Positions 12,401-23,717 of a DNA stretch of 64,000 nucleotides are shown here, in pieces. Origin of the DNA: Anaeramoeba ignava (lineage: Eukaryota > Metamonada > Anaeramoebidae); contig JAPDFW010000057.1 of assembly GCA_028826165.1 (NCBI GenBank), positions 496,001-560,000 of the forward strand, written 5' to 3'. Made by a program: the position numbers and the translations under genes. The notes under the pieces are model-generated. The model was not told the DNA's origin and did not search any database. It was given only the letters and a program-made list of their open reading frames with translations. Each line of letters opens with the position of its first letter. The stretch's first letter is position 1.

Positions 12401-15400
12401 ATTTTTTCGATCCAAAATTTTTAGAATTGAAGAAAAATATTCTGCCACTTGCTCTACCTTCTGTTGATTATGGAATAAATCCAAATTTTGAGCAAGTACT
12501 TGATCAAATTTCCGAATTGATCGAGCATGAAAACATAGAAAGTATTATTGTTACGAAAATAGAATGGATGGTTCAACAAGAAGAAGAAAAACAAGAAAAA
12601 CAAGAAGAAGAAGAAGAAGAAAAATTTGTGAAAGAAATTCAAAATGGAAAAATGAGTTGGGAACAAATTTTTCGTCATTTCCCTGGAAACATTTCATTCT
12701 TAAGGTTTATATATAATCTGTTTCTAGGCAAAATTGGCAGTGTTTTTGTGATATTGTCAAACAGCTTGCACGTTAATTTAAACTTCATGTTTAATTTGCC
12801 AAAAGAAGAAGATGAGCATTCGATGATCAGTCAAGTTCTGAAAAAAATTTCTTCTTTATTTTTGGAGGAATTCAAATTTCCTTATAAGAACTCGTTGATC
12901 CAAAATGTGTTTCAAAATTTACAATTTCCCTTTTCTTTTGAAATTTATTCTCTTATCGAAGCAAGATCTTCAATATATTCACGAGAAAACAAATTTTTAG
13001 ATACATTTACCAATAAATCATTCAGTCAAATTCTGGAATGGATAAATTTCAAATCTGAAGAAAGAGAAGTCAATCAAAATGAAATTATCCACAAAATTAT
13101 TAGTCGATATTTTCACGATATTCTAGTATTTTCGTTTGGAGAGAAGATTGGCAGAATGATATTTGACATCAAAACAAATTTTTTTGATTTTTTAAAAAGA
13201 TTCACAAATAAGGAAATAGAGGACACAACGTTCAAGGAAATGCACATTATTTTGTCTAAAAAATTGAAAAGGGATATTTTTGGAATTGGAAAAATTGAAA
13301 AGAATTTTAGGTTGTTAGCACAAAAAAATGAGAAATTAATGAAGTTATATGTTCAAACAAAGAGCGTGAATGAATTTTTGTTTTTCTCGTTCATTCAGAA
13401 TTATATAAAGGCTTTCTATTCCATTCTATTAAACAAAAACGACATGGAAATGAAAAAAATGGCCAGTAATTTGATTGTTCAATCACACGAAAATTTCCAA
13501 AAATTATTGCTATTTTTCATCAAAACTATGGAAAATAGAGATCAAAAGGAGAATGTGATCAAAATACTCAACTCAACTTATCATTGGAATCAAGTTTTGA
13601 TTTTGAGGGAATTATTTTTCTGTTTTGTGGAAGTTTTTGAATTCGAATTATCAAAAGAGAAAACAAATTATTTTGTTTCTGTCTTGGAGGATATGACGTT
13701 TAAATCTGAGGATGTCTTGAAGTTATTTGTTCCAAATGTTTTCCAGGAATATTACATTAGATTGAAATATCAAGTACTTCCTGTTATTAAATTTCGGCCA
13801 TCTTTCCCACTCAATTTAGTAAATATGGGCAGTATGATTTTCCTATCGAAATTTATGAAAGAGAATTTGCTGGAAAATCAACAAAAAATCTCATTTGATG
13901 GTGAAGAGGAAAACAAAGAACAAAAGCAGCAAATTCTGCAACGTAATATAAAGAGAAAAGAGGATTTCTGCAAGAAAATCTCTATTTTTTCTTCTTGGTT
14001 TTTTGAAAATGTTGGCGCTATTATGGCAGAACATATTTTTATTGAATACCACTTGTCAAAAAATAACGCAGTTGAAAATATTAAGCATCTTGTTGAGATG
14101 CTAATACAGAACAAAGAAAAGCAAGAAATGGAAAATCTAGGTATCAAAAACTATGAAGTTGCGATTTTTGGATTCAATTTTTTGGTTCGCAAATTAATCG
14201 CAATTCTAAAAAGAAAACCCAAAATCATCGGAATTATCGATATTTTCAATCATTTCCTTGGTAAAGTTGATTTGGACAAAAATGAAATTTCTTCCACTTT
14301 TGTTGTTTCTTGTTTACAAGTATTACTTTCTCAAAAAGAGTTGTTTCCCCAAAGAAAAGAGGATTATACAGTTAATAGATGAAATTTCTCCATTAGAATT
14401 ATTCCAAAATGATCTAAATTTCGAGAAGATCCAAAAAATTGTTAATTTTAGATCATTTTGTATTGAAGATCCCAATCAAGTAATTGCCCAATATGCGGAT
14501 TTTTTGGAAACTGAAAAAGGAGATCATTTCCTCAAATTTATGTGCGATTCAATATATAAAACAGAAGGATATTCAGCACTTATTAAATTTGCAAAAAAGA
14601 ATCTTATGACTTTCAAACAAAATCAATTACTGAAAGAAATTGTTTCTCAAAACCATTCTCTTTTCTTTCCTTCCAAAATGAAAATGAGTGAAAAAGAACC
14701 AGAAAAACAAAGTTTAGTTGAAATTTTCCAACAAAAAGTGCAGGGTTCTCAAAATCAAAATACTGCCAAATATGAAAGTGAAATTTCAATTTTTCAAAAA
14801 ATATACGATTCTTTCGAGATTTTCGAAAAGAAAATTGAAAAAAAAGAAATCTTGTGTTTGTTATTTCATGCAATAGAAGTGGTTTGGATGATTAATTTCG
14901 AACCTTTAAAAACCTTACTTTCTGAAGATATACTGCAAGATCCAAAAGATCCAAAAGCACAAGAAGTGATAAAACAATTAGGTAAAATTTATTGGCCAGG
15001 AATTCCTGATTTAAAATTCTCGTTTTTATTTCAAGAAGGATTGAATAAATGGATGAAATGTCCAACAGATCATCTTTGCTATTTGAACAACGAGAATGAA
15101 AAAAAACCGGATTTAGTTTGTTTTGGATGTGGAAAAAGAATGGACAAAGACTTAATTAATGAATTGGCAAATAATTCGAAGAATGAAAACCAGAAAAATA
15201 TTATGTATGAATTAGCTTATGAATACTCAGTTTGGCATGAAGAAAATGGGGAATATCAAGAAGATCAAGAATTATTAGCCAAAGGTTTAAGAAACTTGTC
15301 TCCAATTTCATTTGTTTTGATCAGAATAATTACAAACTCTGTTATTCTTTGTATGTCAATATTAAGTGAAAATTTTGTGAATAATTTCTTTGTTTTATTG

Positions 15401-16867
15401 GAGATTGAAAATCAAGCAAATCAAGAACACTTCATTGAGTTTTTGCAAAGAAAATTGGTGAATGATTTCAATTTCTTACGACAAATTTTGGATTTATCAT
15501 CATATGATGATGCATTGCGTTATTTGCATAGTTTTCTTATTTTAATGGAAAAGGTTCAAAAAAGAGATGGAATTGAAAAAGTTCAAGAAAGAGATGAAAT
15601 TGAAAAAGAATTTGAGGAAATGGTGAATCAAAAAAAATTCAAAATCAGACAAAATATTGAATTGCAAGAAAATAATCCTTCTAAGAAATGGGAAACAAAA
15701 ACTTTATTTTGGCCATTGATTCAATATGAAAAAATCACTTATCCCAAATTTATTTTTTCTTTGGAGCAATATTTAATGAAAAAAGAAGGTTTTCCTTTCA
15801 TTAATTTTGTGGTTGAACATTGGGATATGTTATCAATACTTCATTTATTTGCAGGATTTTGGAATTTTGCTTCTTATATTTTTGATCAAATCAACACGGA
15901 AATATCATATAAAAAGGCCAAAGAAACAAAAATATCGACTTTAATCAATCAAGAAAAAAATCAGAAAAAAAAAGATTTACTAAATCAATGGTATAATGAT
16001 TTCGAGTTATTTTGGAATATTGCAAGAAGAGATGTGAAAAAATTATTGAATTATTCAGGAACTAAGAAAAAGGATCCAATTAATATCAAAAAAATGGATA
16101 AAAATCTTGAAGTTGCATTTTGTTTATTTGGAATGAAAAATTTATTTATTTCAATTCAAGATCTAATTACATATTCGGTATCAATTCATAATAATCTCAT
16201 CCAAAAATTTACAAATGAAAAAGGGGATTCTTCTGTGATGATTGAATCTAAAAAATTGGAAGGAATAAGAATTGAAGAAGATGTTTTATATTTTCCTTTT
16301 CAAGATGAAGATAATAATTTTGTTAAAGTTATTAACATTGATTCAAATGAAATTCTTTTTTTTATTGAGGATCATGAAATAAGTGAACAATTCCTTCCAA
16401 TTTTGGAAAATTATTTATTAGGAAGATTGGAAAAATCATTACATTTCATAAAGATTAATTGGAGAATAAATTTCAGAATTTTTAGTAGAGGTTTTAATGA
16501 TTTAAGTTTGAGTTTAGAAGATCATATTTGGAAACAATTTATATTAAAACAATTTTCAAAAGATTTGAAAGATGCCAAAGGAATTGAAAATCAATTTGAA
16601 TTTGAAAATGAATTTGAATTTGAAAATCAATTTAGAAATGAAAATGAATTTGAATTTGAAAATCAATTTAAAAATGAAAATCAATTTAAAAATGAAAATA
16701 ATAATAATGATAATAATGATAATAATGAAAATCAAAATCAAAATCAAAATCAAAATCAATTTAAAAATGAAAATGATAATAATGATAATAATGATAATAA
16801 TAATAATAATGATAATAATGAAAATGAAAATGAAAATGAAAATGAAAATCAATTTGGAAATCAATAA
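3421..16867 (+). CDS. RNF213: RNF213 (mysterin)-family giant AAA protein with RZ finger, frame-disrupted
   Basis: Human RNF213 is a dynein-like AAA E3 ligase of ~5200 residues; this locus encodes ~4450. Family landmarks in order: a possible CBM20-like N-terminus (3421-3700); a FPSREQVLICDNQTTEDDI block (~7270-7330) matching the family's EVLxC..TT.EE; a GSGKT loop near 7875; AAA3-like Walker A at 9193-9225 (IGKVGSGKFS) and Walker B at ~9361-9390 (FFDRIH); AAA4-like Walker A at ~10180-10230 (FLVNETNSSRKFA) and Walker B at ~10417-10443 (ILDNVS). An RZ finger at ~15046-15135 keeps the C-H and C-C ligands (CPTDH and CFGC). No RING was found. Reading needs frame changes near 3600-3627, 7360-7640, 8000-8045 and 14340-14375. 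These may be sequencing indels, missed splicing or decay. The C-terminus is NEFEFENQ repeat. Confidence 0.8.
7359..7510 (+). repeat. Hexanucleotide (AAATTC)n microsatellite inside the RNF213-like gene
   Basis: About 25 near-perfect 6-bp units encode an Asn-Ser run in one frame and Ile-Gln in another. It lies directly after the conserved FFSIYQ segment, and the downstream conserved region resumes in another frame after ~7640. It is a likely site of length variation. Confidence 0.85.
7587..7642 (+). repeat. 28-bp perfect tandem duplication
   Basis: The unit AAAAATTCTCTTTGCAAAAA plus TAAATGAG occurs twice, head to tail, with a 28-bp period. Because 28 is not a multiple of 3, reading through both copies shifts the frame. 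Each copy ends in GAG, so the first copy offers a possible 3' splice site. Confidence 0.85.
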
Positions 16868-18100
16868 AATGAAAAATTTGAAAAAAAAATGAAAATGAAA
16901 ATGAAAATGAAAATCAAAAATTTGGAAATCAATTTGAAAATGAAAATGAAAATGAAAATGAAAATCAATTTAAAGATGCCAAAGGAATTAAAAATCAATT
17001 TGAAAATGAAAATCAATTTGAAAATGAAAATCAAAATGAAAATGAAAATCAAAATGAAAATCAAAATCAAAATCAAAATCAAAATCAAAATCAAAATCAA
17101 AATGAAAATCAATTTAGAAATGAAAATGAATTTGAATTTGAAAATCAATTTAGAATTGAAAATCAATTTGAATTTGAAAATCAATTTGAAAATGAAAATC
17201 AAAATCAATTTGAAAATGAAAATCAAAATCAATTTAAAAATGAAAATGATAATAATGATAATAATGATAATAATTATAATAATGATAATAATGAAAATCA
17301 ATTTAAAGATGAAAATGGAAATGAAAATGAAAATGAATTTGAAAATCAATTTGAAAATGAAAATGAAAATCAAAATCAATTTGAAAATGAAAATCAAAAT
17401 CAAAATCAATTTGAAATGAAATGAAAATGAAAATGAAAATCAAAATCAAAATCAAAATCAATTTGAAAATGAAAATCAAAATCAAAATCAAAATCAATTT
17501 AATAATGGAAATCAATTTGAAAATCAAAATCAAAATCAAAATGAAAATCAAAATGAAAATCAATTTCAAAATCAAAATGAAAATCAAAATCAAAATCAAA
17601 ATGAAAATGAAAATCAAAATCAATTTGAAAATCAAAATGAAAATGAAAATGATAATAATGATAATAATGATAATAATGAAAATCAAAATGAAAATGAAAA
17701 TGAAAATGAAAATGAAAATGAAAATGAATTTGAAAATCAATTTGAAAATGAAAATCAAAATCAAAATCAAAATCAAAATCAAAATCAAAATCAAAATCAA
17801 AGTCAAAATGAAAATGAAAATCAATTTGAAAATGAAAATGGAAATGAAAATCAATTTGAAAATGAAAATCAATTTGAAAATCAATTTGAAAATGAAAATG
17901 AAAATGAAAATCAATTTGAAAATCAAAATGAAAATCAATTTAAAAATGGAAATGAAAATGATAATAATGATAATAATGAAAATCAATTTGAAAATGAAAA
18001 TGAAAATCAAAATCAATTTGAAAATGAAAATCAAAATCAAAATCAAAATCAATTTGAAAATGAAAATCAAAATCAAAATGAAAATGAAAATCAAAATTAA
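16580..18100 (+). repeat. GAAAAT/AATCAA/TTTGAA hexamer array: RNF213-like C-tail and its downstream continuation
   Basis: The C-terminal NEFEFENQ coding repeat continues past the TAA ending at 16867 for another ~1.2 kb with the same composition. A unique marker (AAAGATGCCAAAGGAATT) at ~16566 reappears at ~16976, showing local segmental duplication. The Asn/Glu/Gln/Phe frame is open over most of it, with breaks near 16866 and 17415, and ends at a TAA near 18098. It is either 3' UTR or a C-terminal extension of ~400 residues cut off by indels. Confidence 0.75.
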
Positions 18101-18266
18101 TTTGGGAAATTTGTTTATGTTTTATTCTCAAAATAATAAAATTAAAAAGAATTTCTTAAAGTGGAATAAACTGGAAAAAAAAAGAAATTTTTTGGATTTA
18201 AATTGATGAAAAAAATAAATTCCAAATTCTTTTTAATTTTGTTTTGTTTTGTTTTATTTTTTATCA

Positions 18267-19551
18267 TTAGCAACATTTTTGCTTGTTTAAATTTTGATTA
18301 TCTGAAATAAATTCAATAACTTGTTCAGAAACTTTTGAATGTCTTTCAAAACCTTTATTTGCTAATTCAATAAAAACATCATCTAAATTACTAAAATTTT
18401 TAGCACTTGTTTCAAAAGTACGAATATTTGAATTTTTTAAACTCCAATTTTTAATTTCTTCTTCAGTAATCTTTAAAATGAAAAATTTTTAAAATCGGAA
18501 AAAAAAATTGATTTAAATTTTAAATTAAATTTTGAATTAATTTTAAATTAAATTTTGTAATAAATTTTGAATAAATTTTGTAATAGTTTATTTACAACTC
18601 TTTGTTCTTTTAAATCAATCTTATTAGCAATTACAACAAATGGAAATGATTCTGAATCTTCTGGTTCTGAATGTTGAAGAAAATCTTCTTTCCATTTTGA
18701 TAATCCATCAAATGATTCTCTATTAGTAACATCAAAAACTAAAGCACAACAATCCGATCCTCTATAATAAGAATGATTTAAACTTTGAAATCTTTCTTGA
18801 CCTGAAGAAAATTTGATGAAGAAATTTTAATAGAAATTTTTAATATAAATTTGATGAAGAAATTTTAATAAATGGATTTTTTTCTTTCGTTTTTTATTAT
18901 TATCATTATTCAAACCTGCTGTATCCCAAATCTTTGTTTTGTTTTGTTTTGTTTTGTTTTGTTTTGTTTTGTTTTGTTTTGTTTTGTTTTGTTTTGTTTT
19001 ATTTTGTTTTGTTTTATTTTATTTTTTTGGATTAAAAAATTTTTCGAAAAATTAAAAATTAAGAAAAAATTTTTTTTTGCTTTTTTTCTTTTTTAATTTT
19101 TAATTTTTTGATCTTACTTGTAAATCAATTTGATTTTCATCAATCTTTTTTATTTATTTTTTTTTGATTTGTTTTTTGCATTTGATTTATTTTTTATATT
19201 TTATTTTTTTAGAAAAAAAACAAACAAATTTCTTTCAATTTAAATATTTTTTTTTTTGGTTTTTTCTTTCAATTAAAATTTTAAAAAATACTGTAATTTT
19301 TTTATTTAGAAAATCTGCACCTATTGTTGTTTTATATTCTTCTTGAAAACGTTGATTAACATAACTATGAATTAAAGATGTTTTACCAACTCTAAAAAAT
19401 TGAATAAATAAATTTCATTTTTTAAAATTTAAAAATAAATTTCATTTTTTAAAATTTAAAAATAAATTTCATTTTTTAAAGAATAATAATTTAAAAATTT
19501 AATTAATAACCCCATATCTCCAAGTAAAATAATTTTAATTGAAAGTTCCAT
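18267..19551 (-). CDS. RAB7: Rab7-like small GTPase, six exons
   Basis: Rab7 controls late endosome and lysosome traffic on membranes. Exons in coding order: 19511-19551, 19292-19391, 19118-19144, 18916-18931, 18596-18801, 18267-18470. All introns are GT-AG and phases close at 197 residues (Rab7 is usually ~207). Motifs: G1 GDMGVGKTS, switch I region [12 protein letters not shown] (Rab7-like), G3 [25 protein letters not shown]4 NKIDL, G5 ETSAK, and a C-terminal CC for double prenylation. The FPFVV plus NKIDL arrangement and the DCC segment favour Rab7 over other Rabs. Two exons are tiny (27 and 16 nt). The second intron from the 3' side contains a (TTTTG)n run. Confidence 0.9.
18936..19020 (-). 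repeat. (TTTTG)n pentanucleotide run in a Rab7-like intron
   Basis: About 16 units of a 5-bp repeat lie inside the intron upstream of the 16-nt exon, immediately next to its 3' splice site. Confidence 0.8.
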
Positions 19552-19767
19552 TAATAAAATTTTTGGAAAGCAAAAGAAAAAAAAAGAAAAAGAAAAAGAA
19601 AAAATGAAAAATGATTTTTTTCAAATTTTTTATTATCAAAAAAAAAGGAATTTTATTAAATTTTTTGGAAATATTCATTAAGATTATTTTCCGTTATTAT
19701 AATTGTTGTTTCCTATTAAAAAAAATGAAATGAAATGAAAAACGGAAATAATTTTCTTAATTTTCTT

Positions 19768-21408
19768 TTAATTCAATAAAATATCTTCTTGTTGATTATT
19801 TTGATTATTATTTTGATTATTATTTTGATTATTTTCTTGGATTAATAAAGAACCATCTAATATTCTTTGTATTGTAAGATTTGGATTTAATGTTCTTAAT
19901 AAATCTTCTCGAATAATATTTTCTGAAATTTGAGGAAAAATTTCTTGAATTTGTTGAATCATTGAATTAAAATTTGGATTTTGACTTAATCGATTTAAAA
20001 GATATTGATTTTGATTTAGATTTTGATTTTGATTTCTATTTAGATTTAGATTTCTATTTAAACGTTGATTTAAATTTAAACGTTGATTTAGATTTAAACT
20101 TTGATTTTGATTTAAATTTTGATTTTGATTTAAATTTTGATTTTGATTTTGATTTTGATTTTGATTTTGATTTCTGGCTTCGAAAACAACATTGAAATCT
20201 ACTTGATTTGGAATGATAATATTTATGAGAAAAACAAATAATTTTTTAATTAAAGAACCAATATAAATTGCTAATTGAAAAAGTTGATTTAAATTTTGAT
20301 TTTGATTTTGATTTTGATTTTGATTTTCTTGATTTTCTTGATTTTGATTTTGATTTTCATTCTTTTTTTGATTTAATGGTTTTCTACATGTCGGACAAAT
20401 TTGTTTCTGTTGAATCCATTCTTGTATACAATCAACATGAAAATAATGACCACAATCAAGTCTTATTGTATTATCAACAAGATCTTCTCGACAAATTGTA
20501 CAAATTTCTTTCATTTTTTGAAGTTCCTCTTTTGTTGGAGTGTAAAATTTTGTTTGAATTGATTCCATTGCGTCTTTTAAAATTTTATATTTTTGTTTTT
20601 TAGTACGCATTTGAACAATTGTGTTTCTCAATTTTGCCAAATTAAGATATTGACTGAATGATAAAAATCCTGTGATAAAAAGAAGAATGACAATTTTGAA
20701 CAAAATCAAAGAAATCAAAATCCAATCACTAATCAAATCAACAAACATTGATTTCTTCTTTGATTTTTGGAAATTTGTTTTGTGAGTAAAAATATCCCAC
20801 AAATAAAAACAATCTTGCAACATTGGATCTACAATAAAAACAAATAGCATTAATGATTCATAAAGAAATAGGGACAAAATCAATAGACCAGCATTTTTAA
20901 AGGATTTGAAAGCGATTACAAAAAGAACCAAATTGACGATGAATAAACCAAACAAAACAAGAAGAAAGTAAATCAAATTTCTTGTAGAAGTGTCATTAAT
21001 TGAATTAATTTCCTCAAATCGATCCTTAATAAACCCCGCAAATAACTTAAGCAATCCATAAAACAAAAACCAAATTGACCAAATGAAAAATTCTTCATTT
21101 CCAGCCTTAATCATTGCAATTATAAAAATAAAATTTTCAAATGTATATGTTATTGTTCTTGCTAATAACCGATGTGAAACTGCTTGTGAAAAATTGCGAA
21201 AAAATATTATCATTATTAAAGCTCCCATAAAAATTATCAAAGACATTGTTGTGTGAAGTAACATTAACATCGTCATTTTGTTGTAAAATAAATTTGTAAT
21301 TCCTTCTGCTAAATTTGGTGATTTTCTAAGTGTTGTGAAAATAAAATTAAATACAGCTGAAAACCCTAAAATTATAAATGAGGCAATTAAAACAAATCTT
21401 GAAACCAT
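19768..21408 (-). CDS. ER-membrane RING-H2 plus CUE ubiquitin ligase (AMFR/gp78-like)
   Basis: The protein has 546 residues and one exon. The N-terminal ~260 residues hold about six hydrophobic membrane segments. A RING-H2 finger follows (~305-345: CTIC, CGHYFHVDC, W, CPTC; C3H2C3 spacing intact). Then come NQ-rich repeats and near the C-terminus a CUE-like ubiquitin-binding segment (IQQIQEIFPQISENII then ILDGSL). Multi-pass membrane, RING and CUE in this order match AMFR/gp78 and its relative Hrd1, the E3 ligases of ER-associated degradation. The CUE favours gp78. The start ATG is preceded on its strand by the T-rich TTTTTTTCATTTTTTT leader. NQ spacer length is unlikely to be conserved. Confidence 0.85.
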   Translation of the reverse strand: MVSRFVLIASFIILGFSAVFNFIFTTLRKSPNLAEGITNLFYNKMTMLMLLHTTMSLIIFMGALIMIIFFRNFSQAVSHRLLARTITYTFENFIFIIAMIKAGNEEFFIWSIWFLFYGLLKLFAGFIKDRFEEINSINDTSTRNLIYFLLVLFGLFIVNLVLFVIAFKSFKNAGLLILSLFLYESLMLFVFIVDPMLQDCFYLWDIFTHKTNFQKSKKKSMFVDLISDWILISLILFKIVILLFITGFLSFSQYLNLAKLRNTIVQMRTKKQKYKILKDAMESIQTKFYTPTKEELQKMKEICTICREDLVDNTIRLDCGHYFHVDCIQEWIQQKQICPTCRKPLNQKKNENQNQNQENQENQNQNQNQNQNLNQLFQLAIYIGSLIKKLFVFLINIIIPNQVDFNVVFEARNQNQNQNQNQNQNLNQNQNLNQNQSLNLNQRLNLNQRLNRNLNLNRNQNQNLNQNQYLLNRLSQNPNFNSMIQQIQEIFPQISENIIREDLLRTLNPNLTIQRILDGSLLIQENNQNNNQNNNQNNQQEDILLN

Positions 21409-21584
21409 TTTTATTTTTATTTTTAAAAAAAAAATTGGAAAGTCGAAAAAATATAAAAGAAAAAAATGAAAAAAAATTTAATAATTATTTTTTATTTAAA
21501 TTGAAAAAAATGATTTTTGTTTTGTTTTCTTTAAAAAAAAATATAAAAAAAATGGATAATAATAATAATAATATTATTATTATT

Positions 21585-23575
21585 CTATTGAGTTCTTGGT
21601 ATTTGAGGTGATTGACGAGATTGTTGCATTCCCATTGGATTAGGTATTCCCATTTGAGGTATTTGTGGTCTTGGAGGAAAAGCACCTCTCATTGGCTAAA
21701 TATTAAAAATTCAAATTAAATATTTCAATCCAAATCAAATATTTCAATCCAAATCAAATATTTCAATTTCAAATCAAATATTTCAATTTAAATCAAATAT
21801 TTTAATTTATATTTTAATTTATATTTTAATTTTAATTTTAATTTTAATTTCAAATCAAATATTTCAATCCAAAAATTATTTTAATTTTAATTTCAATTTT
21901 AATTTTAAATAAAATTTACCATAATTGGTTGTTGAAAACCCATTTGAGGCACTTTTTTTTTGTGTTTTTTTTTATAAAAAAAAAAGAAGAATATAAATTA
22001 AGTATTAAATTAATAAATTAAAATTTAAATAAAAATTGTTTTTTACTTCTTCCTCTTGGAAATGGTTGTTGAATTGTAGGTGGAATTGTATGTTGTATTG
22101 TTTGATGTTGTGGTGTCATAACTCCAAGTGTAGGTCCTCCTATTCCTCTTATTGGACCTTGTAACATTGATGGTTGTGTTACAAGAGGTGTTGGCATTCC
22201 TTTATAAATTTAAATTATAAAGTATTATTAAAACTTGAATTTAATTTAAAAATTGAATTTAATTTAAAACTTGAATTTAATTTTAAAATTGAATTTAAAA
22301 CTTGAATTAAATTTAAAAATTGAATTGAATTTAAAACTTGAATTAAATTTAAACTTGAATTTAATTTAAAACTGAATTAAATTTAAAACTTGAATTTAAA
22401 TTAAAATTGAATTTAATTTAAAATTGAATTTAATTTAAAACTTGAATTTAAATTTAATTTAAAAATTGAATTTAAAACTTGAATTTAATTTAAAACTTGA
22501 ATTTAATTTAAAACTTGAATTTAATTTAAAACTTGAATTTAATTTAAATTTGAATTTAATTTAAAACTTGAATTAAATTTAAAACTTGAATTTAATTTAA
22601 AACTTGAATTTAAATTAAAACTTGAATTTAATTTAATTTAAACTTGAATTTAATTTAAAACTTGATTTGAGTTTAAAACTTGAATTAAATTTAAACTTGA
22701 ATTGAATTTAATTTAAAACTTGAATTTAATTTAAAAATTGAATTTAATTTAAAACTTGAATTTAATTTAAAACTTGAATTTAATTTAAACTTGAATTTAA
22801 TTTAAACTTGAATTAAATTTAAACTTGAATTTAATTTAAAACTTGAATTTAATTTAAAACTTGAATTTAATTTAAAACTTGAATTTAATTTAAAACTTGA
22901 ATTTAATTTAAAAATTGAATTTAATTTAAAACTTGAATTAAATTTAAAACTTGAATTAAATTTAAAACTTGAATTTAATTTAAACTTGAATTTAAAACTT
23001 GAATTGAATTAAACTTGAATTGAATCAATTTTAATTGAATTGATTTGAATTTAATTAATGAAAATTGTAAAAAAAAAAGGATTAATTACCTCTTCCAACA
23101 GCTTTTGCAATTCCTTCAGGTTTTTTTTGAGATTGTAATTTTGTTGTTTGTGTCTAATAAATAATAAATTAAAAATAATAAATTAAAAATAATAAATTAA
23201 AATTATAAAAATATCTTTCTTAAAAAAAATATTCACAAACCTCTTGCGGTGGAGGACTTTCAATAGAAATAGAAACAATAGTTTCTCCACGCAAAATTAA
23301 TAAACCAAGTGTTCTTTTCTCTTCTTTTATTTCTTTTTGACCTTTTTTAGGTTTTATTCTTCTAAATTCTTCACAATCTCCAAGAACAATATTCATATGT
23401 CTATCAAATGCAAGAAATTGACCAACAAGAGTTCTTTTTCCAACAGTAACTCTTATTTTACTTTTTAAATGACGACTTAATTTATTTCTTCCAAGAACTT
23501 CTGCCTTTTATTTATTTTAATTTATAATTTTAATTTATTTTATTTTTATTAATTTTAAAAAATAAATCAAACCAT
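21585..23575 (-). CDS. SNRPB: Small nuclear ribonucleoprotein SmB/B', six exons
   Basis: A core Sm protein of spliceosomal snRNPs. Exons in coding order: 23573-23575 (the ATG alone), 23241-23504, 23090-23153, 22047-22199, 21920-21951, 21585-21695. All are GT-AG and phases close at 208 residues. Exon 2 carries the Sm fold: KSKIRVTVGKRTLVGQF (Sm1) with FDRHMNIVLGDCEEFR, then LGLLILRGETIVSI (Sm2). The C-terminal half is Pro/Gln/Met/Gly-rich (GIGGPTLGV, PPRPQIPQMG), as in SmB/SmN. The charged insert between Sm1 and Sm2 (KPKKGQKEIKEEKR) is also typical of SmB. The intron after exon 3 is swollen to ~890 bp by repeats. Confidence 0.88.
22200..23089 (-). repeat. ~0.9-kb repeat-expanded intron of the SmB gene
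   Basis: Near-tandem units of AACTTGAATTTAATTTAA (about 18-19 bp, variable) fill the intron between exons 3 and 4. Bases next to the splice sites are free of the repeat. No open gene or RNA signal is seen inside. Confidence 0.8.
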
Positions 23576-23717
23576 TATGTATTTTTTATTATATTTTTTA
23601 TTGTATTTTTTAAAAATGGAAAAAATGAAAAAATGAAAATTTTTAATTCTAAAAAAAAAAATTTTATTTATTTGTTTATTCGTTCTTCTTTTCTTTTCTT
23701 TTCTTTTTGTTTTGATT

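Noticed and set aside
16861-18206. Several overlapping ORFs rich in KMKIK or FIFIIII on both strands
   Set aside because: They are alternative frames of the GAAAAT/AATCAA array. Only the N/E/Q/F frame is continuous with a real protein.
22200-23089. Possible CRISPR-like or satellite array
   Set aside because: Units are direct, degenerate and contiguous without unique spacers, and the DNA is an intron of a eukaryotic gene.
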